Below the pieces are notes generated by a model. It did not search any database and was not told where the DNA came from. It saw nothing but the letters and a program-made list of their open reading frames with translations. Shown here one piece after another: positions 37,014 to 46,127 of a stretch of 64,000 nucleotides of DNA (position 1 is its first letter; each line of letters opens with the position of its first letter). A program made the position numbers and the translations under genes. Location of the stretch: assembly GCF_009208055.1 (NCBI RefSeq), contig NZ_WFKI01000002.1, positions 1 through 64,000 on the forward strand. Reading direction: 5' to 3'. This DNA comes from Poseidonibacter ostreae (GTDB taxonomy: Bacteria > Campylobacterota > Campylobacteria > Campylobacterales > Arcobacteraceae).

Positions 37014-37040
37014 GTACACATAAATTAAGATAATGTGTAC
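37014..37040. promoter_or_regulatory. Inverted repeat upstream of petA
   Basis: GTACACAT (37014-37021) and ATGTGTAC (37033-37040) form a perfect 8-bp inverted repeat with an 11-base spacer. It is centred about 97 bases upstream of the inferred pet start and 23 bases after the thrC stop. No T run follows on the minus strand, so an operator is as likely as a terminator. Confidence 0.4.
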
Positions 37041-37062
37041 TTGTGTTAATTATTAGAGTGTC

Positions 37063-38544
37063 TTATGACTCTCTAATAAATTTAACAATTTGAGATTCAA
37101 TATCTTCTTTATTGATAACTGAATCATGATTTATTTTTGAGTTAAATAAATCTTTAATGCTTTGAGGTAAGTTTGCATTGTATTTTGATGAAATCTCATC
37201 TAATGCTTCTTTATCAGAATATTTTGTATCATTTTGATTTAATGAATTTAAAACAGTTGGTGAGAATTTTGTCCATTCAGCTGTTGAATAGATAACAGTT
37301 TTTAAATCTTTTTCTTTTAAATTTTCATAAGCTTTTAAACAAGTTGCTGTATGAGGATCCATTAAATATCCATCATCTAAAAACTCTTTAATAACTTTTT
37401 GCCCATAAGTATCATCAGAGTTTACAGCAGAGAACTCTTCTTGTAATTTTAAAGTTTCTTCTTTTGTCATTGTAAAGATATTATTTTCATTTAAATCTTC
37501 TAATAACTCTTTTGTTCTTTGTGCTCCATATAATGAATACATAACTCTTTCAATATTTGATGATTTTAAAATATCCATTGCAGGAGATTTAGTAAGTTTT
37601 AACTCTTTACCTCTAATATCATAAATACCTGTATTAATCCATTGAGTTAAGATATTGTTTTCATTTGAAGCTACTAAAAACTTTTCAACTGGAACGCCCA
37701 TAGCTTTTGCATAGAATCCACCTAATACATTTCCAAAGTTTCCAGAAGGTACTACTAAATAGATTTTTTCACCCATTTTAATTTCTTCTTGTTTTAATAA
37801 TTGAATATATGACCAAAAATGATAAATTATTTGAAATATAATTCTTCCAAAGTTTACAGAGTTTGCAGCTGATAGTTTAATTCCATCACGTTGTAACTCT
37901 TCTTTGAAACTTTGTGAAGCAAGTAATTTTTTAAGTGCAGACTGAGCATCATCAAAGTTCCCTTTTATCCCAATAACTTTTAAATTCTTTCCTTCTTCAC
38001 AAACCATTTGTAATCTTTGAACATCAGATGTTCCACCTTGAGGATAAAGACAAGCTACTTGAATATTCTCTTTATTTCTAAATGTATTTAAAGCTGCTGG
38101 TCCTGTATCACCTGATGTTGCCGCAAGTATTAAATAGTTTTCATTTCTTTCTTTTGCAATAGAAGAAAGAATAGAACCAAATGGTTGTAATGCCATATCT
38201 TTGAAAGCCCTAGTTGGTCCATGATATTGTTCATGCACAAATAAATCATCTTTTACTTTTACTACTGGACATGGATTTGAAGCATCATCAAAATTATCAT
38301 ATAAAGCTAAGGCTTTATTTATTTCTTCTTCATCTATATCAATTTTGAAAGCTTTTAAAATATTAAAAGCAAGTTCTTTGTAGCTTTTATCAATATGATT
38401 TTTAATAAAATCTTCTTCTAATACAGGTAACTGTTTTGGTACGTATAAACCACCAAAAGAAGCACTTGGATTTAGAATAGCTTCACTAAATTCAACTTCT
38501 TTTGGCATTACGCCATCATTTCCTCTTGTTTCAATAAAACTCAT
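37063..38544 (-). CDS. thrC: Threonine synthase
   Basis: ThrC converts phosphohomoserine to threonine with PLP. The 493-residue protein has the PLP lysine in YHGPTRAFKDMALQPFG near residue 115, AATSGDTGPAAL near 146 and VPSGNFGNVLGG near 262. The N-terminus SFIETRGNDGVMPKEVEFSE fits the long bacterial class. It lies 2 bases after argB, an operon pairing without an obvious pathway link; its substrate comes from ThrB at 9972. Confidence 0.96.
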   Translation of the reverse strand: MSFIETRGNDGVMPKEVEFSEAILNPSASFGGLYVPKQLPVLEEDFIKNHIDKSYKELAFNILKAFKIDIDEEEINKALALYDNFDDASNPCPVVKVKDDLFVHEQYHGPTRAFKDMALQPFGSILSSIAKERNENYLILAATSGDTGPAALNTFRNKENIQVACLYPQGGTSDVQRLQMVCEEGKNLKVIGIKGNFDDAQSALKKLLASQSFKEELQRDGIKLSAANSVNFGRIIFQIIYHFWSYIQLLKQEEIKMGEKIYLVVPSGNFGNVLGGFYAKAMGVPVEKFLVASNENNILTQWINTGIYDIRGKELKLTKSPAMDILKSSNIERVMYSLYGAQRTKELLEDLNENNIFTMTKEETLKLQEEFSAVNSDDTYGQKVIKEFLDDGYLMDPHTATCLKAYENLKEKDLKTVIYSTAEWTKFSPTVLNSLNQNDTKYSDKEALDEISSKYNANLPQSIKDLFNSKINHDSVINKEDIESQIVKFIRES

Positions 38545-38546
38545 CT

Positions 38547-39458
38547 TTATGCCTTTGTTTCTTCATTTAATAATTTATCAATATCAATCCCATTATTAGG
38601 ATTATCTCTTCTTAAAAATTGTGTTCCAATACCATCACTTGTAAATAATTCTAATAAAATAGAGTGTTCAACTCTTCCATCAATAATATGAGCTTTATTA
38701 ACTCCATTATGAATTGCTTGAATACAAGAGTCAACTTTAGGAATCATACCACCTGCAATTGTTCCATCTTCAATATATGAATCAACATCTTTTTTATCTA
38801 AAGATGTAAGAAGTTTACCCTCTTTATTTAATACACCAACAATATCTGTCAAGAATAGAACTTTTTGAGCTTTTACAGCAGCTGCAACTTTTGAAGCTGC
38901 AAAATCTGCGTTTATATTAAATCCTGGATGATTAGGTTCAGCACTATCTGCAATTGGAGCAATTACTGGTATAAATCCTTGATTTAAAAGATTGTTTATA
39001 AGCTCACCATTTACTTCAGTTATTTCACCTGTATATCCAAACTTACCACCATCTTTTGGTTGTGCTTTAATTATTGCAGAATCTTTTCCTGAAATACCAA
39101 TAGCTTTTGCTCCATGATGATTTAAAAGTGAAGTTAAGTTTTTATTAATTTCACCAGATAATACCATTTCAACAACTCTCATAGTATCTTTTGATGTAAC
39201 TCTATGACCATCTATAAATTCTGATTTAATTTCTAGTTTTTCTAATAACTCAGAAATTCTAGCTCCTCCACCATGAACAATTACTGGTTTTATTCCAACA
39301 AGAGAAAGTAAAACAATATCTTCTGCAAATTTTTCTTGTAGTTCTGGACTAGTTTGAGCTGAACCACCATATTTAATTACGATTGTTTTGCCATTGAATT
39401 TTTTAATATAAGGAATTGCATCAAGTAAAATCTGTACTTTTTGATGTTTTTTCTGCAT
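38547..39458 (-). CDS. argB: N-acetylglutamate kinase
   Basis: ArgB phosphorylates N-acetylglutamate in arginine synthesis. The 303-residue protein has TIVIKYGGSAQTSPEL near residue 25, VHGGGARISELL near 61, and FNINADFAASKVAAA near 175. The N-terminal helix extension ahead of the kinase core is the type linked with arginine-sensitive hexameric enzymes. It starts a unit with thrC and has a minus-strand TATAATCGC upstream. Confidence 0.96.
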   Translation of the reverse strand: MQKKHQKVQILLDAIPYIKKFNGKTIVIKYGGSAQTSPELQEKFAEDIVLLSLVGIKPVIVHGGGARISELLEKLEIKSEFIDGHRVTSKDTMRVVEMVLSGEINKNLTSLLNHHGAKAIGISGKDSAIIKAQPKDGGKFGYTGEITEVNGELINNLLNQGFIPVIAPIADSAEPNHPGFNINADFAASKVAAAVKAQKVLFLTDIVGVLNKEGKLLTSLDKKDVDSYIEDGTIAGGMIPKVDSCIQAIHNGVNKAHIIDGRVEHSILLELFTSDGIGTQFLRRDNPNNGIDIDKLLNEETKA

Positions 39459-39489
39459 TTTATTTCCTGTGAATGTTATTTAAATTTTG

Positions 39490-39497
39490 CGATTATA
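39490..39497 (-). promoter_or_regulatory. argB-thrC promoter -10 element
   Basis: TATAATCG(C) on the minus strand with TATAAT at 39497-39492, about 34 bases before the argB ATG. It has the same CG extension as the pheS and rpsA boxes. Confidence 0.6.
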
Positions 39498-39554
39498 TCT
39501 AAATTTGACTTAATGAGGAAAAATAAAATAGTAATTATAGTGGCTTATTATTTT

Positions 39555-39573
39555 TACTATAGTATTATTACTT
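39555..39573 (+). promoter_or_regulatory. addA promoter, possibly leaderless
   Basis: Overlapping TATAGT and TATTAT hexamers at 39559-39568 end 5 bases before the addA ATG, and no Shine-Dalgarno is visible. A start 6-8 bases after the -10 would fall at or near the ATG, so the mRNA may be leaderless or nearly so. Confidence 0.35.
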
Positions 39574-42306
39574 ATGAAAAAATTTTTAGCACTTAAAGCC
39601 AGCGCAGGTTCTGGGAAAACATTTGCATTAACAGTAAGATATATAACACTATTACTATTAGATGCTAAACCAAATGAGATATTAACACTTACATTTACAA
39701 ATAAAGCTGCAAATGAAATGAGTGAAAGAATATATAAAACTCTTTTAACTTTAGGAGATGATGAAGCATATCTTAGTGCAATAATTAAAGAGTCTGAATT
39801 AAGTAAAGAAGAGATATTAGGAAAGAAAAACTTTTTAATAAAATCTTTTACAAATGCAAACTTAACTATATATACAATTGATAAGTTTATCAATAGTATA
39901 TTAAGAGAATTTTGTGGATATATTGGGATATCAGATGATTTTGAGATTAAAGAAGATGACATAGAGTCTTTATCTATGAGATTTTTACAATCACTTGATG
40001 CTAAACAGTTTGATTCATTAATTGATTTTTCTTTATATGAAAAAAAGAAATTTAATTCTATTTTTGATTTATTTAAAAATTTACTTGAAAAAAATGAAAA
40101 TATAGAAATTGTTGATATTGATAGTGAATTAATAAATGTACAAAAAGAACAAGTTTTAAATAGTTCTTATAAAATAAAAGAAGCGATACTAAATTGCGAT
40201 GTTGCAAGTGCTTCTGCAAAAAAAGCAGTAAATTTTGAAAGCTTTGATGAGCTTTTTACAAAAACATGGCTTAGCAAAGAAGTTTTAAGTGAATACTCTT
40301 ATTTTAAAAAGTGTTCAAATGAAACTTTAGAGAGTTATTTTGTAAATATGAAAGAAGAAGTTGCCTTATATTATAAACTTCGTGCAGGATATAGTTTAAG
40401 TAAGCTTTTTGAACTATACTTAATGTTTAAAAATTTTAAACTATCCTTTAATAAAAACAAAAACTATTTAGAGTTTAATGATATATCAAATCTAGTTTAT
40501 GAACTCTTATCAACAAAAATTGATAAAGAGTTTTTATACTTTAGATTAGATTCAAAGTTCTCACATATATTAATGGATGAATTTCAAGATACTTCACTTT
40601 TACAATATAGAATTTTAGAACCATTGATAAAAGAAGTATTATCAGGTGATGCTACAAAATTTAAAACATTTTTTTATGTAGGAGATACTAAACAATCTAT
40701 ATATAGATTCAGAGGTGGGAAAAGAGAACTTTTTGATTATGTAGCAAATACAAATGATTCCTTAGAAGTTGAAGTATTAAATACTAATTATAGGTCATGT
40801 GAGCATGTTATAAATTTTGTAAATTCTTTATTTGTAAATCTTCCTTCGTATGAATATCATGACCAGCTAACAATTAGAAAAGGTGGATATGTTGAAGTTA
40901 TTGAAGATAAAGAGCTAATAGAAGATGATAAATTTGCAACAGTTGCTTCAAGAATAGCATCTTTAATAAAAGAGGGTGTAAACTCAAATGATATTGCAAT
41001 TCTTACGTATACAAACTCTGATGTTTTAAATATCTATAACTATTTAAAAGAGAAGTTTCCATCATTAAAAATTTCTACTGAAATGACATCAAAACTTATA
41101 AATCAAGAAAATGTAAAAGCTGTGATAAATGCTATTAAATATATATATTTTAAAGAAGATATTTATAAAGAGAATTTAAATGCTTTAATTGGAAATGAAA
41201 TATTAACTAATCTTGCTATGAATTTTGAAGTTGGGAAAAAAACACTTCAAGAAATGATAAAAGATATAGCAACAAGTTTAAAACTAATTGATGAAAATGT
41301 TGTTAAGTTTATTGAGTGTAGTACTGTTTATAATAATATTGTAGATTTTGTTTATGAAATAGATAAGCTTGACGCAGTTATGGAAAATAGTGAATCCTCA
41401 GGTTTACAAATACTTACAATTTTTAAATCAAAAGGTTTAGAATTTAATACTGTAATTTTACTAGATAGAATAAAAAGAAAAAATAGTGATAAAAGTTCAC
41501 TACTTTTTGAATATGATAGTGTTGAGTTAAAAAATATCTTTTATAAAATAAAAGGATATGAAAACTACAATAAACAGTATGCAAATGCAGTAGCCAAAGA
41601 AAAAGCTCTAAGTTTAGAAGATGAAATAAATATTTTATATGTAGCACTAACTAGGGCAAAAAATAACATGATTATTTTTAAAAAAGAGAAATCCTCTGTA
41701 TTTGATATTTTAAGTATGAAGGCTTTAAAACTAGGGCAGGTTATTCAAAGTACAAATGCTTCAATAAATTATGAGAAAAAAGAGAAAGTTGAATATATTC
41801 CAATGAACTTAGGACTTCAAGAGAAGCAAATATCAAAAGAAAAAGACCTAGATGATAATATGCTGCACTCTAAATACTTTGGGATTGCAACTCACTTTTG
41901 TTTAGAGATGATGAATGATTTTACTTTAAGTGATTTAGACTATTGTTTAAATTTAACAAAAACTAGATATTCCAACTATTTAAATGAGAATGATTTTATT
42001 AATATTAAAAATAGAATAACAGCACTTTTAAAAAACAGCTTATTTAGCGAATTAATTACTGATGCAAAATTTATAAGTGAGCAAGCATTAGTTTATAATG
42101 GAGAGATTAAAATTATTGATTTACTTTTATATAAAGATGAAAAGTATTATATCTTTGATTATAAAACAACAAAAGAAAAATCCAAAGAGCATATTTCTCA
42201 AGTTTCATATTATAAAAAAGCTATAAAAGAGATAGCTCAAAGTGATGAGGTTTTCTCTTATTTAGTATATTTAAAAGAAAATGAAGTTTTAATTGATGAG
42301 GTTTAA
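39574..42306 (+). CDS. addA: AddA/RecB-like helicase-nuclease
   Basis: A 910-residue UvrD-family helicase with a C-terminal nuclease, the AddA (RecB-like) subunit used for double-strand break repair in Campylobacterota. Walker A is ASAGSGKT at 9-16, Walker B and motif II MDEFQDTS near 334-341, motif IV-like GDTKQSIYRFRGG near 371, and LYVALTRAKNNM near 690. The RecB nuclease motif IIDLLLYKDEKYYIFDYKT spans about 845-865. The partner AddB is not adjacent. Its stop overlaps the convergent thiE-like stop. Confidence 0.9.
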   Translation: MKKFLALKASAGSGKTFALTVRYITLLLLDAKPNEILTLTFTNKAANEMSERIYKTLLTLGDDEAYLSAIIKESELSKEEILGKKNFLIKSFTNANLTIYTIDKFINSILREFCGYIGISDDFEIKEDDIESLSMRFLQSLDAKQFDSLIDFSLYEKKKFNSIFDLFKNLLEKNENIEIVDIDSELINVQKEQVLNSSYKIKEAILNCDVASASAKKAVNFESFDELFTKTWLSKEVLSEYSYFKKCSNETLESYFVNMKEEVALYYKLRAGYSLSKLFELYLMFKNFKLSFNKNKNYLEFNDISNLVYELLSTKIDKEFLYFRLDSKFSHILMDEFQDTSLLQYRILEPLIKEVLSGDATKFKTFFYVGDTKQSIYRFRGGKRELFDYVANTNDSLEVEVLNTNYRSCEHVINFVNSLFVNLPSYEYHDQLTIRKGGYVEVIEDKELIEDDKFATVASRIASLIKEGVNSNDIAILTYTNSDVLNIYNYLKEKFPSLKISTEMTSKLINQENVKAVINAIKYIYFKEDIYKENLNALIGNEILTNLAMNFEVGKKTLQEMIKDIATSLKLIDENVVKFIECSTVYNNIVDFVYEIDKLDAVMENSESSGLQILTIFKSKGLEFNTVILLDRIKRKNSDKSSLLFEYDSVELKNIFYKIKGYENYNKQYANAVAKEKALSLEDEINILYVALTRAKNNMIIFKKEKSSVFDILSMKALKLGQVIQSTNASINYEKKEKVEYIPMNLGLQEKQISKEKDLDDNMLHSKYFGIATHFCLEMMNDFTLSDLDYCLNLTKTRYSNYLNENDFINIKNRITALLKNSLFSELITDAKFISEQALVYNGEIKIIDLLLYKDEKYYIFDYKTTKEKSKEHISQVSYYKKAIKEIAQSDEVFSYLVYLKENEVLIDEV

Positions 42307-42869
42307 ATAAAATATCTAATTGAAGCAAAACCATAAGCTTTTGTTTTTTCAATTTGTGATATTTGTTCCTTATCAATAATTCCACCAAGAGCAATAATAT
42401 CAATATCTTCATACAATTCTAAGGTTTGTTTGAATTTATTTATTCCTAAAGGTTCACCCTTATTTGGTGTTTTAAAAATTGGAGAGTAAGTTATAGCATT
42501 TACATGCGCTTTTTGTGCTTTCTCTATTTCTGCAAAGTTATGGCAAGAAATTATTACATATAAATCTAAATGCTTAGCTTCCTTAATATTCTCAAATTGC
42601 TTTGAGTTTAAATGTACTCCGTTTGCACCTAATTGTTTAGCTAGTTTATAATCACTATTTATTAAAATTTTTTCAATATTAAATCTTTTACAAACTTCAA
42701 TAAAAACTTTTGCTAATTCCTCAAAGTTTGAACTCTCTTTATCTCTAAAGCAGATGATATCAATTTTGTTTCTTTCTAAGACTTTTGTTAAATTCTTTTT
42801 AAATAGATCACTATTATTTGAGTAGTATTTAGGGTCAGTTATTAAATAAGCTTTTAACTCATTATTCAT
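42303..42869 (-). CDS. thiE: Thiamine phosphate synthase / TenI-like protein
   Basis: A 188-residue TIM-barrel protein of the ThiE/TenI family. AYLITDPKYY at the start, ICFRDKESS near 38, NSDYKLAKQLGANGVHLNS near 70, SPIFKTPNKGEPLGI near 129 and ALGGI near 157 match the family. ThiE couples the thiazole and pyrimidine halves of thiamine; TenI homologues aromatise the thiazole. RDK and the PNKGEPLG loop favour a real ThiE-like fold, but the two cannot be separated safely. Its 3' end overlaps addA. Confidence 0.75.
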   Translation of the reverse strand: MNNELKAYLITDPKYYSNNSDLFKKNLTKVLERNKIDIICFRDKESSNFEELAKVFIEVCKRFNIEKILINSDYKLAKQLGANGVHLNSKQFENIKEAKHLDLYVIISCHNFAEIEKAQKAHVNAITYSPIFKTPNKGEPLGINKFKQTLELYEDIDIIALGGIIDKEQISQIEKTKAYGFASIRYFI

Positions 42870-42916
42870 TTATATTATTCCTTAGTATTATATGTAATTA
42901 TATAATATTTAGGCAT

Positions 42917-42948
42917 AAAAAAAGGGACAAGCAAAACTTGTCCCTCCT
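42917..42948 (-). terminator. Terminator of atpB
   Basis: GGGACAAG (42924-42931) pairs with CTTGTCCC (42937-42944) across CAAAA, with A residues at 42917-42923 giving a minus-strand U tract. It lies after the atpB stop at 42974. Confidence 0.92.
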
Positions 42949-42973
42949 TTTGATATTAAGAAAACTGAAAGTT

Positions 42974-43660
42974 CTAGTGTTCTTCCTCTGCCATCATAAC
43001 AGATCCCGCAATGTAAACATAAGTTAAAATTGCGAAAATAAATGCTTGTAGGAAACCAAAAGCAGTTAATAAGAAGAAACCAGGAAGTGGTAATAACCAA
43101 GGTACTAACATAAGAAGTACCATTAGGAACATATCATCTCCTCTAATTGAACCAAAAAGTCTGAATGATAAAGAAATAATTCTTGATATATGAGAAATTA
43201 TTTCAATAGGAAACATTAATGGTGCTAACACAGGCATTGGCCCCATAAAATGTTTAAAATAGTTAACAAAACCATTTATTTTAATACCAACATAGTTATA
43301 GTAAACGAATACTATTAATGCAAGTGATAAAGTAAAGTTAATGTTACTTGTAGGTGCTTCAAATCCTGGAATAACTCCAATCATATTACTAACAAATATG
43401 ATTATTGCTAAAGAACCAATTAATGGTAAATATCTTCTAGAATTTGTTTCACCCATAGTATCTGCACCCATAGCTACAATTCCACCAACGAATGCTTCCA
43501 TTACGTTTTGTGAACCGTTAGGTACTAACTGTAATCTTTTTGTAGCTGATCGTGCTAATAAAAATACTATTCCTACCACTAGGACAAAGTGTGATAAGAT
43601 GATCCATTCTTGGCCGTGACCACCAATTGATCCCAAGAATGTAAATAGTCTTCCTTCCAT
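42974..43660 (-). CDS. atpB: ATP synthase F0 subunit a
   Basis: Subunit a forms the proton half-channels next to the c ring. The 228-residue protein has five or six hydrophobic segments and the essential arginine in ISLSFRLFGSI near residue 170. It is a single-gene transcript with its own TATAAT (minus 43708-43703) and terminator. The other atp genes are not here, as in related genomes where atpB is detached from the F1 cluster. Confidence 0.96.
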   Translation of the reverse strand: MEGRLFTFLGSIGGHGQEWIILSHFVLVVGIVFLLARSATKRLQLVPNGSQNVMEAFVGGIVAMGADTMGETNSRRYLPLIGSLAIIIFVSNMIGVIPGFEAPTSNINFTLSLALIVFVYYNYVGIKINGFVNYFKHFMGPMPVLAPLMFPIEIISHISRIISLSFRLFGSIRGDDMFLMVLLMLVPWLLPLPGFFLLTAFGFLQAFIFAILTYVYIAGSVMMAEEEH

Positions 43661-43702
43661 TTTCTTCCTTTTTTTTGTTTCTCAATACTAAATTATCTAT
43701 GC

Positions 43703-43708
43703 ATTATA
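43703..43708 (-). promoter_or_regulatory. atpB -10 element
   Basis: TATAATGC on the minus strand, 43 bases before the atpB start, in the gap with ilvA. Confidence 0.5.
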
Positions 43709-43750
43709 AGATTTGTTTTCTAAAAAGAATATAAAGAATTTACATTAACT

Positions 43751-44956
43751 TTAAATTTGTTTGAATCTATATCCATTATGTTTCAAATTTTCTCGTATAA
43801 GTTTTTGATGTTCTTCACCTTTTGTTTCAACAGCAATTGTTACATGCGCCTCACCAAACTCAAGCTTTACAGAGTTTCTATCATAATCAATTTGTACTAT
43901 ATTTGCATCACTTTTTTCTAATACATTAGTTAAATTCTTTAATGCACCTGGTTTATCCATAAGTGTTACGATAAGGTTCATTTTTCTTGAAGATTTTACT
44001 AAACCTTTCTCAATAATTAATGATAACATTGTAACGTCAATATTTCCACCACTTACAATTGAACAAGTATTTGTATCTTCAATATCTATTTTATTATGCA
44101 TAATAGCAGCAGTTGAAACAGCACCCGCACCCTCAACAACTAATTTATGATTTTCTAATAAAAATAAAATTGCATTTGCTATTTCATTATCTGTTACTTC
44201 AACTACTTCATCAACATGTTCTAAAATAATATCAAGTAGTTTTGGTGTTACATCTCTTACTGCAATTCCATCTGCAATAGTTTTAACAGAAACAGAATCA
44301 ATTGGCATATGTGATTCAAAAGACTCTTTCATCCCTTTAGCACCACTTGCAACTACACCAATTATTCTAATATTAGGATTTATAGTTTTTGCAGCAATTG
44401 CTATTCCAGAGATTAATCCCCCTCCACCAATAGGTACAACAATTTGTTCCATATCTTTAATTTCATCAAGAATTTCTAAAGCAATAGTTCCTTGACCTGC
44501 TATTACTTTATCATCTGCAAAAGGATGAATGAATTCTTTGTTATTTTCTTGAGCAAATTTTGTAGCTTCTTCATAAGCCTCATCAAAATTCGCTCCTGTT
44601 AATACTACATTAGCTCCATAAGATCTAACACCTGATACTTTTGTAAGTGGTGTTGCTTCTGGCATATAAATTGTAGCTTCACAATTAAATTGCTCAGCTG
44701 AAAAAGCTAATCCTTGAGCATGATTACCAGCACTTGCAGCAACTACACCTTTATCTCTTGTTTCTTTAGATAATTGGGCAAGTTTATTGTAAGCACCTCT
44801 TAATTTAAAACTTCCTGTTAATTGTAAGTTCTCTTTTTTTAAATAAATATTTGCATTAAGTTTTTTACTTAAAATTGGAGCTAAGGCTAAGGGAGTATTT
44901 ATTGTTATATTGCCTAAGTTCTTTTTTGCTTCTTTAATATCATTTAGTGTTATCAT
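43751..44956 (-). CDS. ilvA: Threonine ammonia-lyase
   Basis: IlvA deaminates threonine to 2-oxobutyrate with PLP. The 401-residue protein has the PLP lysine K51 in TGSFKLRGAYNKL, SAGNHAQGLAFSA near 75 and the PLP phosphate loop PIGGGGLISGIA near 172. One ACT-like regulatory domain lies at about 325-401. With one ACT domain it is of the shorter class, which may be catabolic or biosynthetic. It is divergent from trmD. Confidence 0.93.
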   Translation of the reverse strand: MITLNDIKEAKKNLGNITINTPLALAPILSKKLNANIYLKKENLQLTGSFKLRGAYNKLAQLSKETRDKGVVAASAGNHAQGLAFSAEQFNCEATIYMPEATPLTKVSGVRSYGANVVLTGANFDEAYEEATKFAQENNKEFIHPFADDKVIAGQGTIALEILDEIKDMEQIVVPIGGGGLISGIAIAAKTINPNIRIIGVVASGAKGMKESFESHMPIDSVSVKTIADGIAVRDVTPKLLDIILEHVDEVVEVTDNEIANAILFLLENHKLVVEGAGAVSTAAIMHNKIDIEDTNTCSIVSGGNIDVTMLSLIIEKGLVKSSRKMNLIVTLMDKPGALKNLTNVLEKSDANIVQIDYDRNSVKLEFGEAHVTIAVETKGEEHQKLIRENLKHNGYRFKQI

Positions 44957-45053
44957 ATTTATATCTTTATTATAAAATTTTAAGAATGAATATATCTAAA
45001 TTATGATTTGGTTAACTTTATTTTAAGTGGATCTGCTTTAGTATTTCCAAAAT

Positions 45054-45059
45054 TATAAT
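45054..45059 (+). promoter_or_regulatory. trmD-rplS -10 element
   Basis: TATAAT on the plus strand 14 bases before the preferred trmD ATG at 45073. The leader would be only about 7 bases long. Confidence 0.45.
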
Positions 45060-45072
45060 ATAAGTGAATAAT

Positions 45073-45750
45073 ATGAAATTTACATTTGTAACACTTTTCC
45101 CAAATTTAATTGAGCCATATTTCCAAGATTCAATTTTAAAAAGAGCAGTTGATGCTAAGTTTATAAACTATGAGTTTTATAATCCAAGAGATTATACTAC
45201 GAATAAACATCAAAAAGTTGATAAACAAATGGTAGCAGGTGGAGCAGGAATGCTTATGACTTGTCAACCTTTATTTGATTGTTTAGACAAAATTAAAGAA
45301 GAAAATAAAGATGCTTATATAATTTTTCCTTTAGCTGCTGCAAAAGCATTTAGACAAAATGATGCAAAGCGACTAGCAAAGAAAAAAAACATAGTTTTTG
45401 TTAGTGGAAGATATGAAGGAATTGATGAAAGAGTGATAGAAAAATACGCAAATGAGGTTTTTTCTGTTGGAGAATTTGTTTTAACTGGTGGAGAATTACC
45501 ATCTTTGACAATGAGTGATGCAATTTCTAGAAATGTTGAGGGAGTTCTTGGGAATGCCCAATCCTTAGATGTTGAGAGTTATGAAAATGGATTTTTAGAA
45601 GCTCCATCTTTTGCTAAACCTGAAGTTTTCCAAAATTTAAGTGTGGTTAAAGAATTTTTAAAGGGAAATCATAGTAAAATTTCCGACTTAAAAAACCAGA
45701 TGTCAATTTGTAAGACAAAATATTATAGACCTAACAAGGAAAAACAATGA
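45073..45750 (+). CDS. trmD: tRNA (guanine-N1)-methyltransferase
   Basis: TrmD makes m1G37 in tRNA. The ATG at 45073 gives MKFTFVTLFPNLI, the usual family start; an in-frame GTG lies 3 codons earlier and is less likely. The protein has VAGGAGMLMTCQPL near 56-69, the knot motif SGRYEGIDER near 112 and VGEFVLTGGELP near 132. rplS follows with a 4-base overlap. The usual upstream partners rpsP and rimM are absent, so trmD begins the transcript. Confidence 0.96.
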   Translation: MKFTFVTLFPNLIEPYFQDSILKRAVDAKFINYEFYNPRDYTTNKHQKVDKQMVAGGAGMLMTCQPLFDCLDKIKEENKDAYIIFPLAAAKAFRQNDAKRLAKKKNIVFVSGRYEGIDERVIEKYANEVFSVGEFVLTGGELPSLTMSDAISRNVEGVLGNAQSLDVESYENGFLEAPSFAKPEVFQNLSVVKEFLKGNHSKISDLKNQMSICKTKYYRPNKEKQ

Positions 45751-46103
45751 AAAACAGATATATTGCTAGTTTCGAAACTGCACAAACAGAGTCAAAAGAG
45801 ATCCCTTTATTTAGAGCAGGAGATACAGTAAGACTTGGTATTGAGATTAAAGAGGGTGAAAAAAAGAGAGTTCAAACTTACGAAGGTATCGTAATTGCAA
45901 GACATGGTGAAGGTGTTTCTGCAACTTTTAACGTAAGAAAAATCGGTGCTAACTCTGTTGGTGTTGAAAGAATTTTCCCATTATTCTCTGATTCAATTAA
46001 AACTTTTGAAGTATTAAGAAGAGGTAGAGTAAGAAGAGCTAAATTACATTACTTAAGAGGATTAAGAGGAAAAGCTGCAAGAATTAAAGAACTTAAAAGA
46101 TAG
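45747..46103 (+). CDS. rplS: 50S ribosomal protein L19
   Basis: A 118-residue basic protein at the 30S-50S interface. Signatures are IPLFRAGDTVRLGIEIKEG near residue 19, QTYEGIVIARHGEG near 43 and the C-terminal RRGRVRRAKLHYLR. Coupled to trmD by overlap. A short AT-rich gap follows. Confidence 0.98.
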   Translation: MKNRYIASFETAQTESKEIPLFRAGDTVRLGIEIKEGEKKRVQTYEGIVIARHGEGVSATFNVRKIGANSVGVERIFPLFSDSIKTFEVLRRGRVRRAKLHYLRGLRGKAARIKELKR

Positions 46104-46127
46104 TAAAACTTTAGAGTTTAGGCTCTA

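Noticed and set aside
39510..39962. Long open frame on the minus strand opposite addA start
   Set aside because: It lies antisense to the Walker A region of addA and has low-complexity Leu/Ile/Ser composition, with no ribosome site.
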